From Psychroflexus longus (GTDB lineage Bacteria; Bacteroidota; Bacteroidia; Flavobacteriales; Flavobacteriaceae), in the NCBI RefSeq assembly GCF_020164595.1, contig NZ_JAIQZE010000007.1, positions 1 through 64,000 of the forward strand: a stretch of DNA of 64,000 nt, given 5' to 3'. The notes under the pieces were generated by a model. It saw only the letters and a program-made list of their open reading frames with translations, searched no databases and was not told the DNA's origin. Position 1 is the stretch's first letter, and every line of letters begins with the position of its first letter. This document shows, piece by piece, positions 43,471 to 53,500 of the stretch. Made by a program: the position numbers and the translations under genes.

Positions 43471-45183
43471 CTAAAATCCAACAGCGGTATCATCACCTCG
43501 GTAATCTGCTCCGCCCTCCAATGTACCGTTTGATAATCTCAATATGGCATCTACTTTTCCAAGAATTCTTGATTCTTGCTGGATGACTTTATATTCTTTT
43601 CCTCTCAAAGAATCCAAAAGATCAGACTCAAAACCTTTAGTTTCAAATACAATTTCGTCTGGTAACCATTGATGGTGGAATCTAGGGGCATTTACAGCTT
43701 CCTGCATAGACTTGTCAAATTCATAGACATTAAGTATAGTCTGAAGTACTGAAGTGATGATGGTTGACCCTCCTGGAGTTCCCACACTCATCCAAAACTT
43801 TCCATTTTTTTCAACAATGGTTGGTGTCATAGAACTCAACATGCGTTTTTCTGGTGCTATGGAATTGGCTTCCGCACCAATAAGTCCAAACATATTAGGG
43901 ACACCTGGTTTCGCACTAAAGTCATCCATCTCATTATTGAGGAAGAAACCAAGTTCATTGACAAATAATTTTGACCCGTAAGCACCATTCAGAGTCGTCG
44001 TTGCGGCTATGGCATTACCAAATTGGTCTACGATAGAGTAGTGGGTAGTTTCATCACTTTCAAATCCAATAATTTTCCCATGTTCTATTTCTTCTGAATG
44101 TGTTGCCGTTTCAAAACTAAAATCTTGCATGCGAAATTTTAAATAATCATCACTCAAGAGACTATCTTGAGGTACAGAAACAAAATCTGGATCACCCAGA
44201 TAAAAACTTCTGTCGGCGTAAGCTCTACGCTCAGCTTCTGTCAATAACTGAATGTATTTTGATGAATTATGACCCAAAGCATTTAAATCATAGCCTTCTA
44301 TCATTTTCAGGATTTGACCCAAAACGACTCCTCCGCTAGAAGGTGGTGGCATGGAAATCACATTCAATTCTTTGTAAGCAATCTTTACTGGACTTCTCCA
44401 CACAGCCTCATATTTATTCAAATCTTCAAGGCTGATTATCCCTCCATAATTGGAAATGAAATCAACCAATATACTTCCGGTTTCTCCTCCGTAAAATTCA
44501 GAAATTCCATTTTGGGAGATTCTTTCCAAAGTTTTAGCTAGAGCTCTGTTTCTGACTGTGTCACCAGGATTGAATTGCCTTGAATATAGAATCGAATCTT
44601 TATTTACTTCCAAAAAGGTAGTTTGAAATTGGTTAAGCATATCAGCCTGACCAGATGTGACTACAAAACCATTTTTAGCTAAATCAATAGTGGGCTGAAG
44701 TAATTCTGACATGGGTAAGGTTCCAAACTTCTCGTTGACTTTAAACATACCAGCAATCGTTCCAGGCACTCCAATAGCCAAACTTCCAACTCGGCTCAAT
44801 TCTGAATCAGGATTGCCGTTTTCATCAAGATACATTGTCTTAGTTGCAGAAATAGGAGCTTTTTCGCGATAATCCAAGGCTCCAGTTTCGCCATCATTGG
44901 TTCTGTAAACCATGAATCCACCTCCTCCAAGATTACCCGCAAAAGGATAGCAGACTGCCAGGGCCATTTCTGTTGCTACCATGGCATCAAAGGCATTACC
45001 ACCTTTTTTCATGATTTCAAGACCGATTTTTGAAGCCTCTTTTCTAGCAGAAACCACCATCGCAGAGTCCGCAATGGTGGTTTCGTTTTCTAATTCGTTG
45101 TTTTGATTTTGTTTTGTTTGGCAGCTAAAGCTAAGCCCAACAAACAGTAAAACACTGAAATACCTGAAGATAGATGTAATCAT
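43471..45183 (-). CDS. ggt: Gamma-glutamyltransferase, lipoprotein form
   Basis: GGT cleaves the gamma-glutamyl bond of glutathione and related compounds in the periplasm. The 570-residue precursor starts with a lipobox signal (Cys21 in LSFSCQ), so it is probably membrane-anchored. Autoprocessing is expected before Thr379, the first Thr of DETTHYSIVD (codon 44047-44049), which becomes the nucleophile of the small subunit. GGGGFMVYRTNDG near 90, AYADRSFYLGDP near 320, the catalytic-loop MLSSMTPTIV near 435 and TPGGSTIITSVLQ near 457 are conserved. It is last in a probable operon porin-BCCT-Usp-GGT, 20 bases after the Usp gene. Confidence 0.95.
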   Translation of the reverse strand: MITSIFRYFSVLLFVGLSFSCQTKQNQNNELENETTIADSAMVVSARKEASKIGLEIMKKGGNAFDAMVATEMALAVCYPFAGNLGGGGFMVYRTNDGETGALDYREKAPISATKTMYLDENGNPDSELSRVGSLAIGVPGTIAGMFKVNEKFGTLPMSELLQPTIDLAKNGFVVTSGQADMLNQFQTTFLEVNKDSILYSRQFNPGDTVRNRALAKTLERISQNGISEFYGGETGSILVDFISNYGGIISLEDLNKYEAVWRSPVKIAYKELNVISMPPPSSGGVVLGQILKMIEGYDLNALGHNSSKYIQLLTEAERRAYADRSFYLGDPDFVSVPQDSLLSDDYLKFRMQDFSFETATHSEEIEHGKIIGFESDETTHYSIVDQFGNAIAATTTLNGAYGSKLFVNELGFFLNNEMDDFSAKPGVPNMFGLIGAEANSIAPEKRMLSSMTPTIVEKNGKFWMSVGTPGGSTIITSVLQTILNVYEFDKSMQEAVNAPRFHHQWLPDEIVFETKGFESDLLDSLRGKEYKVIQQESRILGKVDAILRLSNGTLEGGADYRGDDTAVGF

Positions 45184-45203
45184 AATTTATTTAAATCGTA
45201 AAT

Positions 45204-46064
45204 TTAATCTTTTACAATAAGTAAAGGTATTTTTAATTCTCGATTAAATAAATCTTCAGTAATACTTCCTAGAGTGAGGTTTGAGATGGTGTTAGATCCC
45301 TTGTCTGCGACCATCAATAGGTTGACATCATTTTTATAAGCCTCTTTTTTTAGTCGGCTCGCCACATTGGCTTCACGACCTAATATTTTATATTTCTTTA
45401 TTTCACCAGAGAACTCAATTTTTCTCATAAAATTATCAAACCTCTTATCAACATATTCTTCCATTTTAGGGTTGATCTTTGAATTGTTTAAGTAAGGTGA
45501 AAAATGAATAGGTAAACTGTAAACATGCACAGCTTCAAGTTCAAAGTCTTGTTTTGATTTCAAAAGGTTGGCATAAGCAAAACATTTTCTTGATGAATTA
45601 GAAAAATCCGTACCTACCCATACCTTTTTCATTTTTAAGTTTGCATCTTCAGGCACCCATAAAAATTGGCATCTTGTCGTCCTTAATAGCTTAAACGGAA
45701 GTATTCCAGAGCCTTCATCATTATTTTTATTTCCCATTATCAACAAGTTAATACTGTATTTATTAACAATATAGCTGATAAGCGATTCTGTATAAGGGTC
45801 ATCAGAAATAAGAACCTCCCATTCAACATTTGAATTGAAATTTTGATCAACTCTTTCTTTGAGTTCTTCGGTTATAAGCTCCTCTATATCGACATCTTTA
45901 AGTTCTTTTTCAAGCATGTCAGAAATTTCATAGCGCTTTATATTATGAACGAAATATACTTTTTCTGCATCAACAATATCAGCAAAAAAAGAACTGTATT
46001 TGATAAGTTGTTGGTCTATATCTGATAAATCTAAGCCTACTAGAATCTTTTTGATTGGTTTCAT
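45204..46064 (-). CDS. Tandem universal stress protein
   Basis: The 286-residue cytoplasmic protein has two Usp domains. The first (1-150) starts KKILVGLDLSDIDQQL and holds LLIMGNKNNDEGSG, in place of the G-x2-G-x9-GS ATP motif. The second (about 150-286) starts KKVWVGTDFSNSSRK and ends LLMVADKGSNTISNLTLGSITEDLF, which keeps the GS(I/V)-type residues. It follows the BCCT transporter by 4 bases. A Usp next to a transporter suggests that it monitors or modulates the carrier, as known for other transporter-linked Usp proteins; this is inference. Confidence 0.92.
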   Translation of the reverse strand: MKPIKKILVGLDLSDIDQQLIKYSSFFADIVDAEKVYFVHNIKRYEISDMLEKELKDVDIEELITEELKERVDQNFNSNVEWEVLISDDPYTESLISYIVNKYSINLLIMGNKNNDEGSGILPFKLLRTTRCQFLWVPEDANLKMKKVWVGTDFSNSSRKCFAYANLLKSKQDFELEAVHVYSLPIHFSPYLNNSKINPKMEEYVDKRFDNFMRKIEFSGEIKKYKILGREANVASRLKKEAYKNDVNLLMVADKGSNTISNLTLGSITEDLFNRELKIPLLIVKD

Positions 46065-46068
46065 AATC

Positions 46069-47676
46069 TTATTTTTTATTTCTTTTTTTAATAATGTTGC
46101 TTACAATGTCTTCGTAGTCTTTTTTCTGTTCACTTTCTTTAAATTTTTCTTTTTTGGCAACTTCTTCTTTCAGCCCTCTATATAAGGAATAGCACATAAT
46201 AAGGAGAATAATTGCAAATGGTAAACCAGTAGCTATAGACGCGGTTTGCAAGGCGCCAAGGCCCCCACCAATAAGCAAGACAGCGGCAACTGTACCTTCA
46301 GTTATAGCCCAGAAAATACGCTGACCTACGGGAGCTTCAATTTTCCCGCCTGAGGTCAAACTATCAATTACTAAAGACCCAGAATCTGAGGAAGTCACAA
46401 AAAAGCCAATAATTAAAATAATTCCAATAACATTAAGTGCAATTGTGAACGGAAAATCCTCGAAAAAGATAAATAACGCAGTTGCAACATCGTTATCTAC
46501 AGCTGTAGCAATGGTTTCGTTCCCATTTAAAATCATATCCAATGCCGAAGTTCCAAATGCAGTAATCCAGAAAAACGTAAGTAAGCTAGGAACCACTAGT
46601 ACACCTAAAATAAATTCTTTAACTGTTCTTCCTTTGGAAACTCGTGCAATAAAAGTTCCCACAAAAGGAGACCAGGCAATCCACCAACCCCAGTAGAATA
46701 AAGTCCAACTATTTTGCCACTCACCACCTGTAAAGCTTTCATTCCACAATGAATTTTCAACGACACCGCTGAAATAATTGCCAAGGTTTTCAAGATAGCT
46801 TTCAAAAATGAAAAGTGTTGGGCCTAAAACAACAACCAAAAGTAGTAAGACAACTGCTATCCGTATATTCCATTCACTCAGGACTTTTACACCTTTATCT
46901 ACTCCCAATACAACTGAAATAGTTGCAACACCAGTTATTCCAGCGATAAGCAGAACCTGAGTTGTTATTCCAGAACTTATGCCAAAAACCTGTTCAAGAC
47001 CAGCAGCTACTTGCTGTACTCCAAGCCCTAAGGAAGTCGCAAGCCCAAACAATGTAGCCAATACTGCAAAAATGTCAATAATATCACCTATAGGACCATA
47101 AATTTTATCTCCCAGGAATGGATAAAAAACACTTCTAAATGTGAGTGGTAATCCTCTCGAATATGTAAAAAAGGCTAAAGCCAAACCTACTAAAGCATAA
47201 ATCCCCCAAGCATGAAAACCCCAGTGCAAAAATGTGAAATTCATAGCTTCTTTAGCTGCAGCTACACTATTGGGATCTGCAGTAGGAGGATTTCCAAAAT
47301 GCATTACAGGTTCTGCAACACTGTAGAAGAGAAGCCCAATACCCATTCCAGCACTAAAAAGCATGGAAAACCAGGATAAAGTTTTAAATTCTGGCTCTGC
47401 ATTTTTTCCTCCTAGACGTATACTACCGAATTTACTAAAAGCCAGATAAAGAACGAAAATCAGAAAAACGTTCACACTAAGAACAAATACCCAACCACCG
47501 TATTCAGCAATTTGATTTTGTGTTTTATTGAAAAAAACTTCAGCAGCATCTCCAAAATAGAGAGTCAAAGCAATACCAATAATAATTAATATAGTCGATG
47601 AAAAGAAAACAGGTCCATTGATTTCTAAACCAAAAATGGACTTCTTTTCATCGCTTCTTGTTACTTTTTGTGACAT
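46069..47676 (-). CDS. BCCT family transporter (betaine/choline/carnitine type)
   Basis: This is a 535-residue inner-membrane carrier with twelve helices. Family hallmarks are GMGIGLLFYSVAEPVMHFGNPP near residue 108, where the GMGIGL segment fits Na+-coupled members, and the Trp-rich box WTLFYWGWWIAWSPFVGTFIARVSKGRT near 330. The C-terminal tail (about 505-535) is highly charged (KEEVAKKEKFKESEQKK), like tails that sense osmotic state in BetP. Likely substrates are glycine betaine, choline or related zwitterions as compatible solutes, which fits a saline habitat. It lies 23 bases after the porin-like gene and 4 before the Usp gene. Confidence 0.94.
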   Translation of the reverse strand: MSQKVTRSDEKKSIFGLEINGPVFFSSTILIIIGIALTLYFGDAAEVFFNKTQNQIAEYGGWVFVLSVNVFLIFVLYLAFSKFGSIRLGGKNAEPEFKTLSWFSMLFSAGMGIGLLFYSVAEPVMHFGNPPTADPNSVAAAKEAMNFTFLHWGFHAWGIYALVGLALAFFTYSRGLPLTFRSVFYPFLGDKIYGPIGDIIDIFAVLATLFGLATSLGLGVQQVAAGLEQVFGISSGITTQVLLIAGITGVATISVVLGVDKGVKVLSEWNIRIAVVLLLLVVVLGPTLFIFESYLENLGNYFSGVVENSLWNESFTGGEWQNSWTLFYWGWWIAWSPFVGTFIARVSKGRTVKEFILGVLVVPSLLTFFWITAFGTSALDMILNGNETIATAVDNDVATALFIFFEDFPFTIALNVIGIILIIGFFVTSSDSGSLVIDSLTSGGKIEAPVGQRIFWAITEGTVAAVLLIGGGLGALQTASIATGLPFAIILLIMCYSLYRGLKEEVAKKEKFKESEQKKDYEDIVSNIIKKRNKK

Positions 47677-47699
47677 AAAATGAAATTTAAATTTAAAAT

Positions 47700-48836
47700 T
47701 TATCTTGATGAATTATCGGTTAAGAAATAATAACCGAAATTGATATTGAATCTAGCTTCCCAGCCTAGATTTGGTTTTCCCGCTCCAAGTTCATTGTTAA
47801 AATCTCCACCAAACCAGGAGTGATTGTAACCTAAAGCATAATCCATATAAATATAGACATCACCTGCTGAAACTAACATGCCAGTGACATTCATTGCAGA
47901 ATTTTTGAATCCTTCAGCTTTTTTATCCATGTAACCAAAATCATTGTAAAACTGAAGACTACTTATGGGACCAATATCAACAGGTAAATCATAGGAGACT
48001 GCAGCGGTATACATTTCAAAATCTGAAGCCACATCATAAGGAAATCCGTAAGCTCCCATTCGTACAATATCTCTGCTTTCTCCGGCAGCGTTGATTGGAT
48101 TGTGTCGGGTTGTAATCAGAGAGGTTTTTAGATTCCATCGCTTATAAAAAGCTTCATGATGAAGTGAAAGTGAGTAATGGTAACCAACTTCTTTGGTATC
48201 TATATTATAAAGTCCGCCATATTGTGCAGAAAGTCCTATTCTTTGTTTAAGCTCTTCACCAGTTTTATATACAAATTTACCATTGAGCTGATTTATTTCC
48301 TTGTTTCTTCCTACGATATCATAAGCGTAACGCTCTGATGTTACTGGTCTGGAACCTCCTAAGCTATAGAGTTCAGACCCCTTGAAAAACGCCAGTTGGT
48401 ATTCAAATTTATCTCCTATATTCATGTATTTGACACCTAAATCATGATCATCTTCTAAACCAACGTAATAAGTCATATTGAAAAACCAATTATGAGAATT
48501 ATAGGTTTGGATACCGAAAGGAACTTGTGTTAAGCCAAGGTGTATATCTTCATTTTCATTAATTTTATAACCTATCCAACCTTGTTTCATAAAACCACCA
48601 CCAAAACCTGGGGCGTAAAATCTATATTCTGCATTTAGATAAATATTTTTATAGGAGGCTTCAGTATTTATTCTGATAAAATCATAGACAAAATCTCCAC
48701 CTATATCTTTTTGATCATCATCCCACGAACTGAGAAGATAATTATAACGTAATGCGCCACCAACATCTACAACTGGTTTGTCTTGTGCATAATTTAAAAG
48801 AGGAAGCAGAAATAATACCAAAAACCTTTTCATCAA
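47700..48836 (-). CDS. Porin-like outer-membrane protein
   Basis: The 378-residue protein is a predicted beta-barrel. It has a signal peptide (1-18, ending LNYAQ), then DKPVVDVGGALRYNYLL and many alternating strands. YNWFF/YYVGLEDDHDLGVKYM is near 130-150, and the C-terminal strand FNINFGYYFL is aromatic. It has no TonB plug. No substrate is evident. Position directly before the BCCT transporter suggests that it lets the same solute through the outer membrane, parallel to the porin-symporter pair at 13.7-16.9 kb; this is inference. Confidence 0.75.
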   Translation of the reverse strand: MMKRFLVLFLLPLLNYAQDKPVVDVGGALRYNYLLSSWDDDQKDIGGDFVYDFIRINTEASYKNIYLNAEYRFYAPGFGGGFMKQGWIGYKINENEDIHLGLTQVPFGIQTYNSHNWFFNMTYYVGLEDDHDLGVKYMNIGDKFEYQLAFFKGSELYSLGGSRPVTSERYAYDIVGRNKEINQLNGKFVYKTGEELKQRIGLSAQYGGLYNIDTKEVGYHYSLSLHHEAFYKRWNLKTSLITTRHNPINAAGESRDIVRMGAYGFPYDVASDFEMYTAAVSYDLPVDIGPISSLQFYNDFGYMDKKAEGFKNSAMNVTGMLVSAGDVYIYMDYALGYNHSWFGGDFNNELGAGKPNLGWEARFNINFGYYFLTDNSSR

Positions 48837-48976
48837 CCTATTAATTTGTAAAGTTAAAATTAACTAATAATTAAAGATATGAGCTTATTTCACTTGTATT
48901 TTTAATATTATTTAGTTCTATACAAAAAATATGTTAATTTAATTTCGAGCTATTTTATTATACAAAAGACATAAAA

Positions 48977-49000
48977 AATCCCCTTACCGAAAAGGGGATT
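48977..49000 (-). terminator. Terminator of the SusC/SusD operon
   Basis: A 9-bp stem (48977-48985 with 48992-49000) with a 6-base loop has A residues on its left, giving a T-tract on the minus strand. It lies 26 bases after the SusD stop. Confidence 0.8.
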
Positions 49001-49025
49001 AATACATTTGATTTGATAGGGCGGC

Positions 49026-50546
49026 TTATTCCATCAAATACATTTTGGCATTTTGATTATTCCCGCCTAATCTGGAAACAGCTTCCTGATAATTTTCAGA
49101 ATTCAAACTCTGTTCATTACCTGGATATAAAAACCTTACTGGCATTTGATCGCTGTTTAGATTTTCGCAAGGAACAGTCAAGAACTGTACAGCATCAACT
49201 GCAAAGTCATCACCATTATTGGCTTCATAAACCATTCTTCTGACATCAAAAAAGGGCTCCATTCCATGAAAAAAGGTAGCAATCCATTTTTGTTCCCAAA
49301 TTTTGTTCAAAGTGTTGTCAAAGGCGACGCCAGAATTATCGTAAAAGTCATTAACTCCTGTCCATCCAAAGGTTTCTAAGCTTACATTGTAGTATTCCAT
49401 TGAAGCAACGATACCGTTCTTGAAATGCGTTTCTGTATTGTTTGGTATCAAACCTTTAAAAGCGGCTTCAGCTAAAATAAGTTCTTGTTCTGCGTAAGTG
49501 GTTAAAATTCCGTTTGCCTGTTCTTCTCCAGAAGGATGGCTTGGGTAATCGTAATATCTGGCACCAAGTCTGGATCCTCCTTTATCACACGATCCAATAG
49601 CATTTCCATTGTCTGCGCCAGAATATGTAGCCTGTGCGCTCACAAATGTATTAATTTCTGTAATGTTATCCGGACGAGCATAAACACCAAGACGTGGATC
49701 TGAATAATTCTCGAGCATGTTCACAGCTGGCTTTGCCATAACAATTGCATCGAAGTCACCTTGTTTAAAAGGAAAAATGGGGAAGTTATTTGGGAAAGAT
49801 CCTAAATAATTCAGTGTTGCATTATCATTATTACTTTCAAAAAGATCTCCTTCAGCAAGTATAGTCTGCATGTCTCCAGACACATCTCTTTTATTACTTA
49901 AATGTAATAATATTCTCAGCTGAAGCACATTGGCTAATTTTTTCCATTTAGAAGGATTTCCATTATAAATGATATCACCTTCAACTTCAATATTGTTTGA
50001 CACGGCTTCGTCAAGTAAAACTTCAGCTTGCTTCAAACGCTCGAGTAGTCCTCCATCACCATCTAAGATTGCTTGTTGTTGGTCATAAGCAGGGGTGAAG
50101 TTGTCAGACTCAGTTCCAGCTATAGCTTCAGAATACGGAATATCCCCATAAGCCATTGTCAGTGATGAATAAACCCAAGATTGCATTATGATGGCCGCTG
50201 CTTCCGTAGCTGTGTCCCCTTTGTTTGAGGCTATATTTTCAGCATCAGCAAAGTCAGCTAAGGCATCATATTGATTAAGCCAAAGTGTGGTAAAAGCATT
50301 CCACTCATACCTGTCTACCTCACTTCTTAAAGTTTTAGCTGTGATTTGAGCTATATTATTGGCGAGAAGAAAAGATTCTTTTACCATTGAGTTCATAGAA
50401 CTTCTGGTTGCACCTGTTAATAAAACACCAGGAGAAACCACTTCAGGTTCATTAGGATTAGAGTTTACAGATTCGAAGTCAGAATCACAACTTATAAGCA
50501 TAAGCATTACAAGCATTAAACTCCATATTGATTTAATATAAGTCAT
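49026..50546 (-). CDS. SusD/RagB family nutrient-binding lipoprotein
   Basis: The 506-residue surface lipoprotein forms the lid of a SusC-type TonB-dependent transporter. The lipobox ends at Cys20 (LMLISCDS). The body is helical TPR-like, with SSMNSMVKESFLLANNIAQITAKT near 51 and RILLHLSNKRDVSGD near 222. The C-terminal QKWIATFFHGMEPFFDVRRM near 430 is typical of the SusD-like_2 branch (PF12771). It starts 12 bases after the SusC gene. No glycoside hydrolase or regulator is next to the pair, so the substrate is not inferable; peptides or a simple glycan are both possible. Confidence 0.93.
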   Translation of the reverse strand: MTYIKSIWSLMLVMLMLISCDSDFESVNSNPNEPEVVSPGVLLTGATRSSMNSMVKESFLLANNIAQITAKTLRSEVDRYEWNAFTTLWLNQYDALADFADAENIASNKGDTATEAAAIIMQSWVYSSLTMAYGDIPYSEAIAGTESDNFTPAYDQQQAILDGDGGLLERLKQAEVLLDEAVSNNIEVEGDIIYNGNPSKWKKLANVLQLRILLHLSNKRDVSGDMQTILAEGDLFESNNDNATLNYLGSFPNNFPIFPFKQGDFDAIVMAKPAVNMLENYSDPRLGVYARPDNITEINTFVSAQATYSGADNGNAIGSCDKGGSRLGARYYDYPSHPSGEEQANGILTTYAEQELILAEAAFKGLIPNNTETHFKNGIVASMEYYNVSLETFGWTGVNDFYDNSGVAFDNTLNKIWEQKWIATFFHGMEPFFDVRRMVYEANNGDDFAVDAVQFLTVPCENLNSDQMPVRFLYPGNEQSLNSENYQEAVSRLGGNNQNAKMYLME

Positions 50547-50558
50547 CTAAATTATTTT

Positions 50559-53500
50559 TTAAAGTTTGATATTTAAGGCTAATCCGAAGCTTGATGTCGA
50601 TGGCAGTGGGTTACTGCCAAAACCATTGACAAAAATCCCATTCCTAATTGAAAAGGTTTCTGGATCTACAGTTGGAACTTCTGTGATTAAAAGCAAATTT
50701 CTACCTACCGCAGAAAGTCTAACTGATTCTATGCCATATTCTTCATAAAAACTCTTTGGCACATCGTAAGACAAGCGAACTTCTCTCAATTTAAACCACG
50801 TCGCATCGTAAGTAGCTGCTTCTATATTATCACGGTTAAACCCATTTCCATAGTAAGCATAGAAATAATCACGAGTTGGAACTGCAGTTTCATTCGGCGT
50901 ACCGTCCGCATTTACCCCGGGACCAACTACACCAGCACCTGTTCCGGGAACCGGTGAATAAACTGGTTCACCCGCACCGTTGTAGGACACATTGTATTCC
51001 TGTCTTCCCTCCAGAGTAGATATATTTAAATTCGGATCATTATTGTTTGTAATAGTACCACCAGTATTAAACAGGGCGTGACCTCTAGAATAAAAGTTAC
51101 CACCAACCTGACCGTCGAATAAGAAACCAAATGTCCAGTCTTTATATTTGAATGTGTTTTGCCATCCTATGCGAGCATCTGGCTGATAAGATCCTACTGT
51201 AACCTTTTCTTCGGTCATTTGTGGAATACCATTTTCATGTATAATGTTTCCGCTAGCATCTCTTTGAAAACCTAAACCTCTAAGCTGACCAAGTTTCTCA
51301 CCTTCAACTGCTACGAGCTCTAAATCCTGAGAACCGCCATCACCAGGAAACACATCCGCTACTATTGGATAACTCCCTTCAACACCGTCTGGCAAAGACT
51401 CTACAATAGCTTCATTAATACCAATATTAAAATTAGTATCCCAAGAAAAATCTTCTGTTTCTATAGGCGTTGCATTAAGTTGAATTTCAAAACCTTTACT
51501 TCTAATTTCACCAGCATTTACTAATCTTGATTCCTTACCACTTGTTGTTGGTACTGGTAGAAATATAATTTGATCCTTACTCAAGTTATTGTAATAAGTA
51601 AAATCTAAACCTAATCTGTTATTGAAAAATCTTACGTCCGTACCGACTTCATATGAAATAGTACGCTCAGGTTTCAAGTTTGGATTAGTTGCGAATGTAT
51701 TATTTGTGAATGCTGGATTATCTCCAAATAAAGCTTGTGGCTGATAAGTATTGGTTAACAAATATGGATCTGTGTCCGAACCTACTTCAGCATAAGCCGC
51801 TCTTACCTTTAAAAATGAAAGAGGTGAATCATATGGAATGTTCAATTTTTCAGAGAGTACAGCACTGGCAGAAAATGAAGGGTAGAAGTAAGAGTTATTT
51901 TCTTTAGGTAATGTACTGGACCAGTCGTTTCTACCTGTAATGTCAAGGTATAACCATCTATCCCAGCTAAGACTAGCAAATCCAAAGATAGAATTAATAC
52001 GTTTCTCGGCTCTTGGATTTTCAACCTGAACTTCAGCTCTATTGTTTGTTAATGTAAATTGAGATGGAATCAATAATTGAGAATTATTGGCGATCAAAAT
52101 ATTACTTTTTTGACGCATCATATTTCCACCCAATTTTAAGTCATAATTAAACTTGTCGTCAATATTATTTTTTGTGTAAGAAATGACAGCTTCAGCGTTT
52201 ATTTCTTGAAAAGACAATTCGTCTTCCCTGTAGCTGCCAAATTGACCAGGAATAGCCTTTGTAGAAGTTGCCCTTCTAAACTGTCGTTGCTCATCTTTAA
52301 AATCAACTCCATAACGTCCTCTAATACTCAATCGGTCTGTTAAGCTGTAATTCAAAGTGGCATTACCTATGATTCTGTTTTCCTGGAAGCTATTGGTATT
52401 TTCTTCGGTCAACAACCAGGGATTATTTACCCATAATTCCTCTACATAACGTTGTTGTTCACCAACCTGTCCCTCTCTCCAGTAAGGTTTTAATTCATTA
52501 ATACCAACTTGTCTAGGATACCATAACCAACCATACATGATAGAGTTACTTTCGTCATAACCACCGTTTGGAATATTATCAGATGAGGATCTGATGTTGA
52601 ACAAGTTGACACGAACTTCCAGTTTGTCATCGAAAAGTTGTTTCCCAACACTAGCATATAAGGTGTTTCTACCTAATCCAGCACCAGGAACAATATTTTG
52701 ATCATCCATGTAAGTATAGGAAATTCTATAGTCTCCATCCTCTGTGTTTTGACTCAAGGCAACATTGTGAATATTTAAAGTACCCGTTTCAAAGAAATCG
52801 TCAAAGTTATTTTCTGCAGGAGTAAAAGGAACAGCTTCACCATTGGAGTTGAATTGTTTTATCAATTGTCCATTCATGCGTGGCCCCCAATTTTCTCCAA
52901 AAGCATCGTAATAATCAACACCGTTTTGAGAGGTATAAATATCACCAGATTTATAACTGAATTTTCCATTACCTCCGAAACCGTAGGTGTTTTGAAAATC
53001 AGGTTTTCTTAAAATTGTTCTTCCTACGGTTTGTAAGTTTAATTCAACATTAATGTCATCATCTACATCGGAGCCTTTTTTGGTGGTGATTAAAATAACA
53101 CCATTGGCAGCTCTGGACCCATAAAGTGCTGCAGCTGCAGGACCTTTTAATACAGATATGTTTTCAATATCATCTGGATTCACAACTTGCGATGAATTAC
53201 CAAAATCGATAGTCGTTGACCCATTCAATCCATCACCTGGTGAAAACAATCCATTGGTTATTGGAATGCCGTTTACAACAAATAAGGCCTGGCTGCTACC
53301 AGTTAAGGAAGTTTGTCCACGTATTGTGACGTTTGAAGAAGCAGTGGGGCCATTTCCAGAAGAATTTACAAAAACTCCAGCTACTTTACCCTGTAACTTA
53401 TTTGATACGTTCCCAACTTTCACGTCAGAAACTTCTTCGGCTCCTAAACTTTGTACAGAATACCCTAGAGCCTTTTCCGAACGTTTAATGTCCAACGCAG

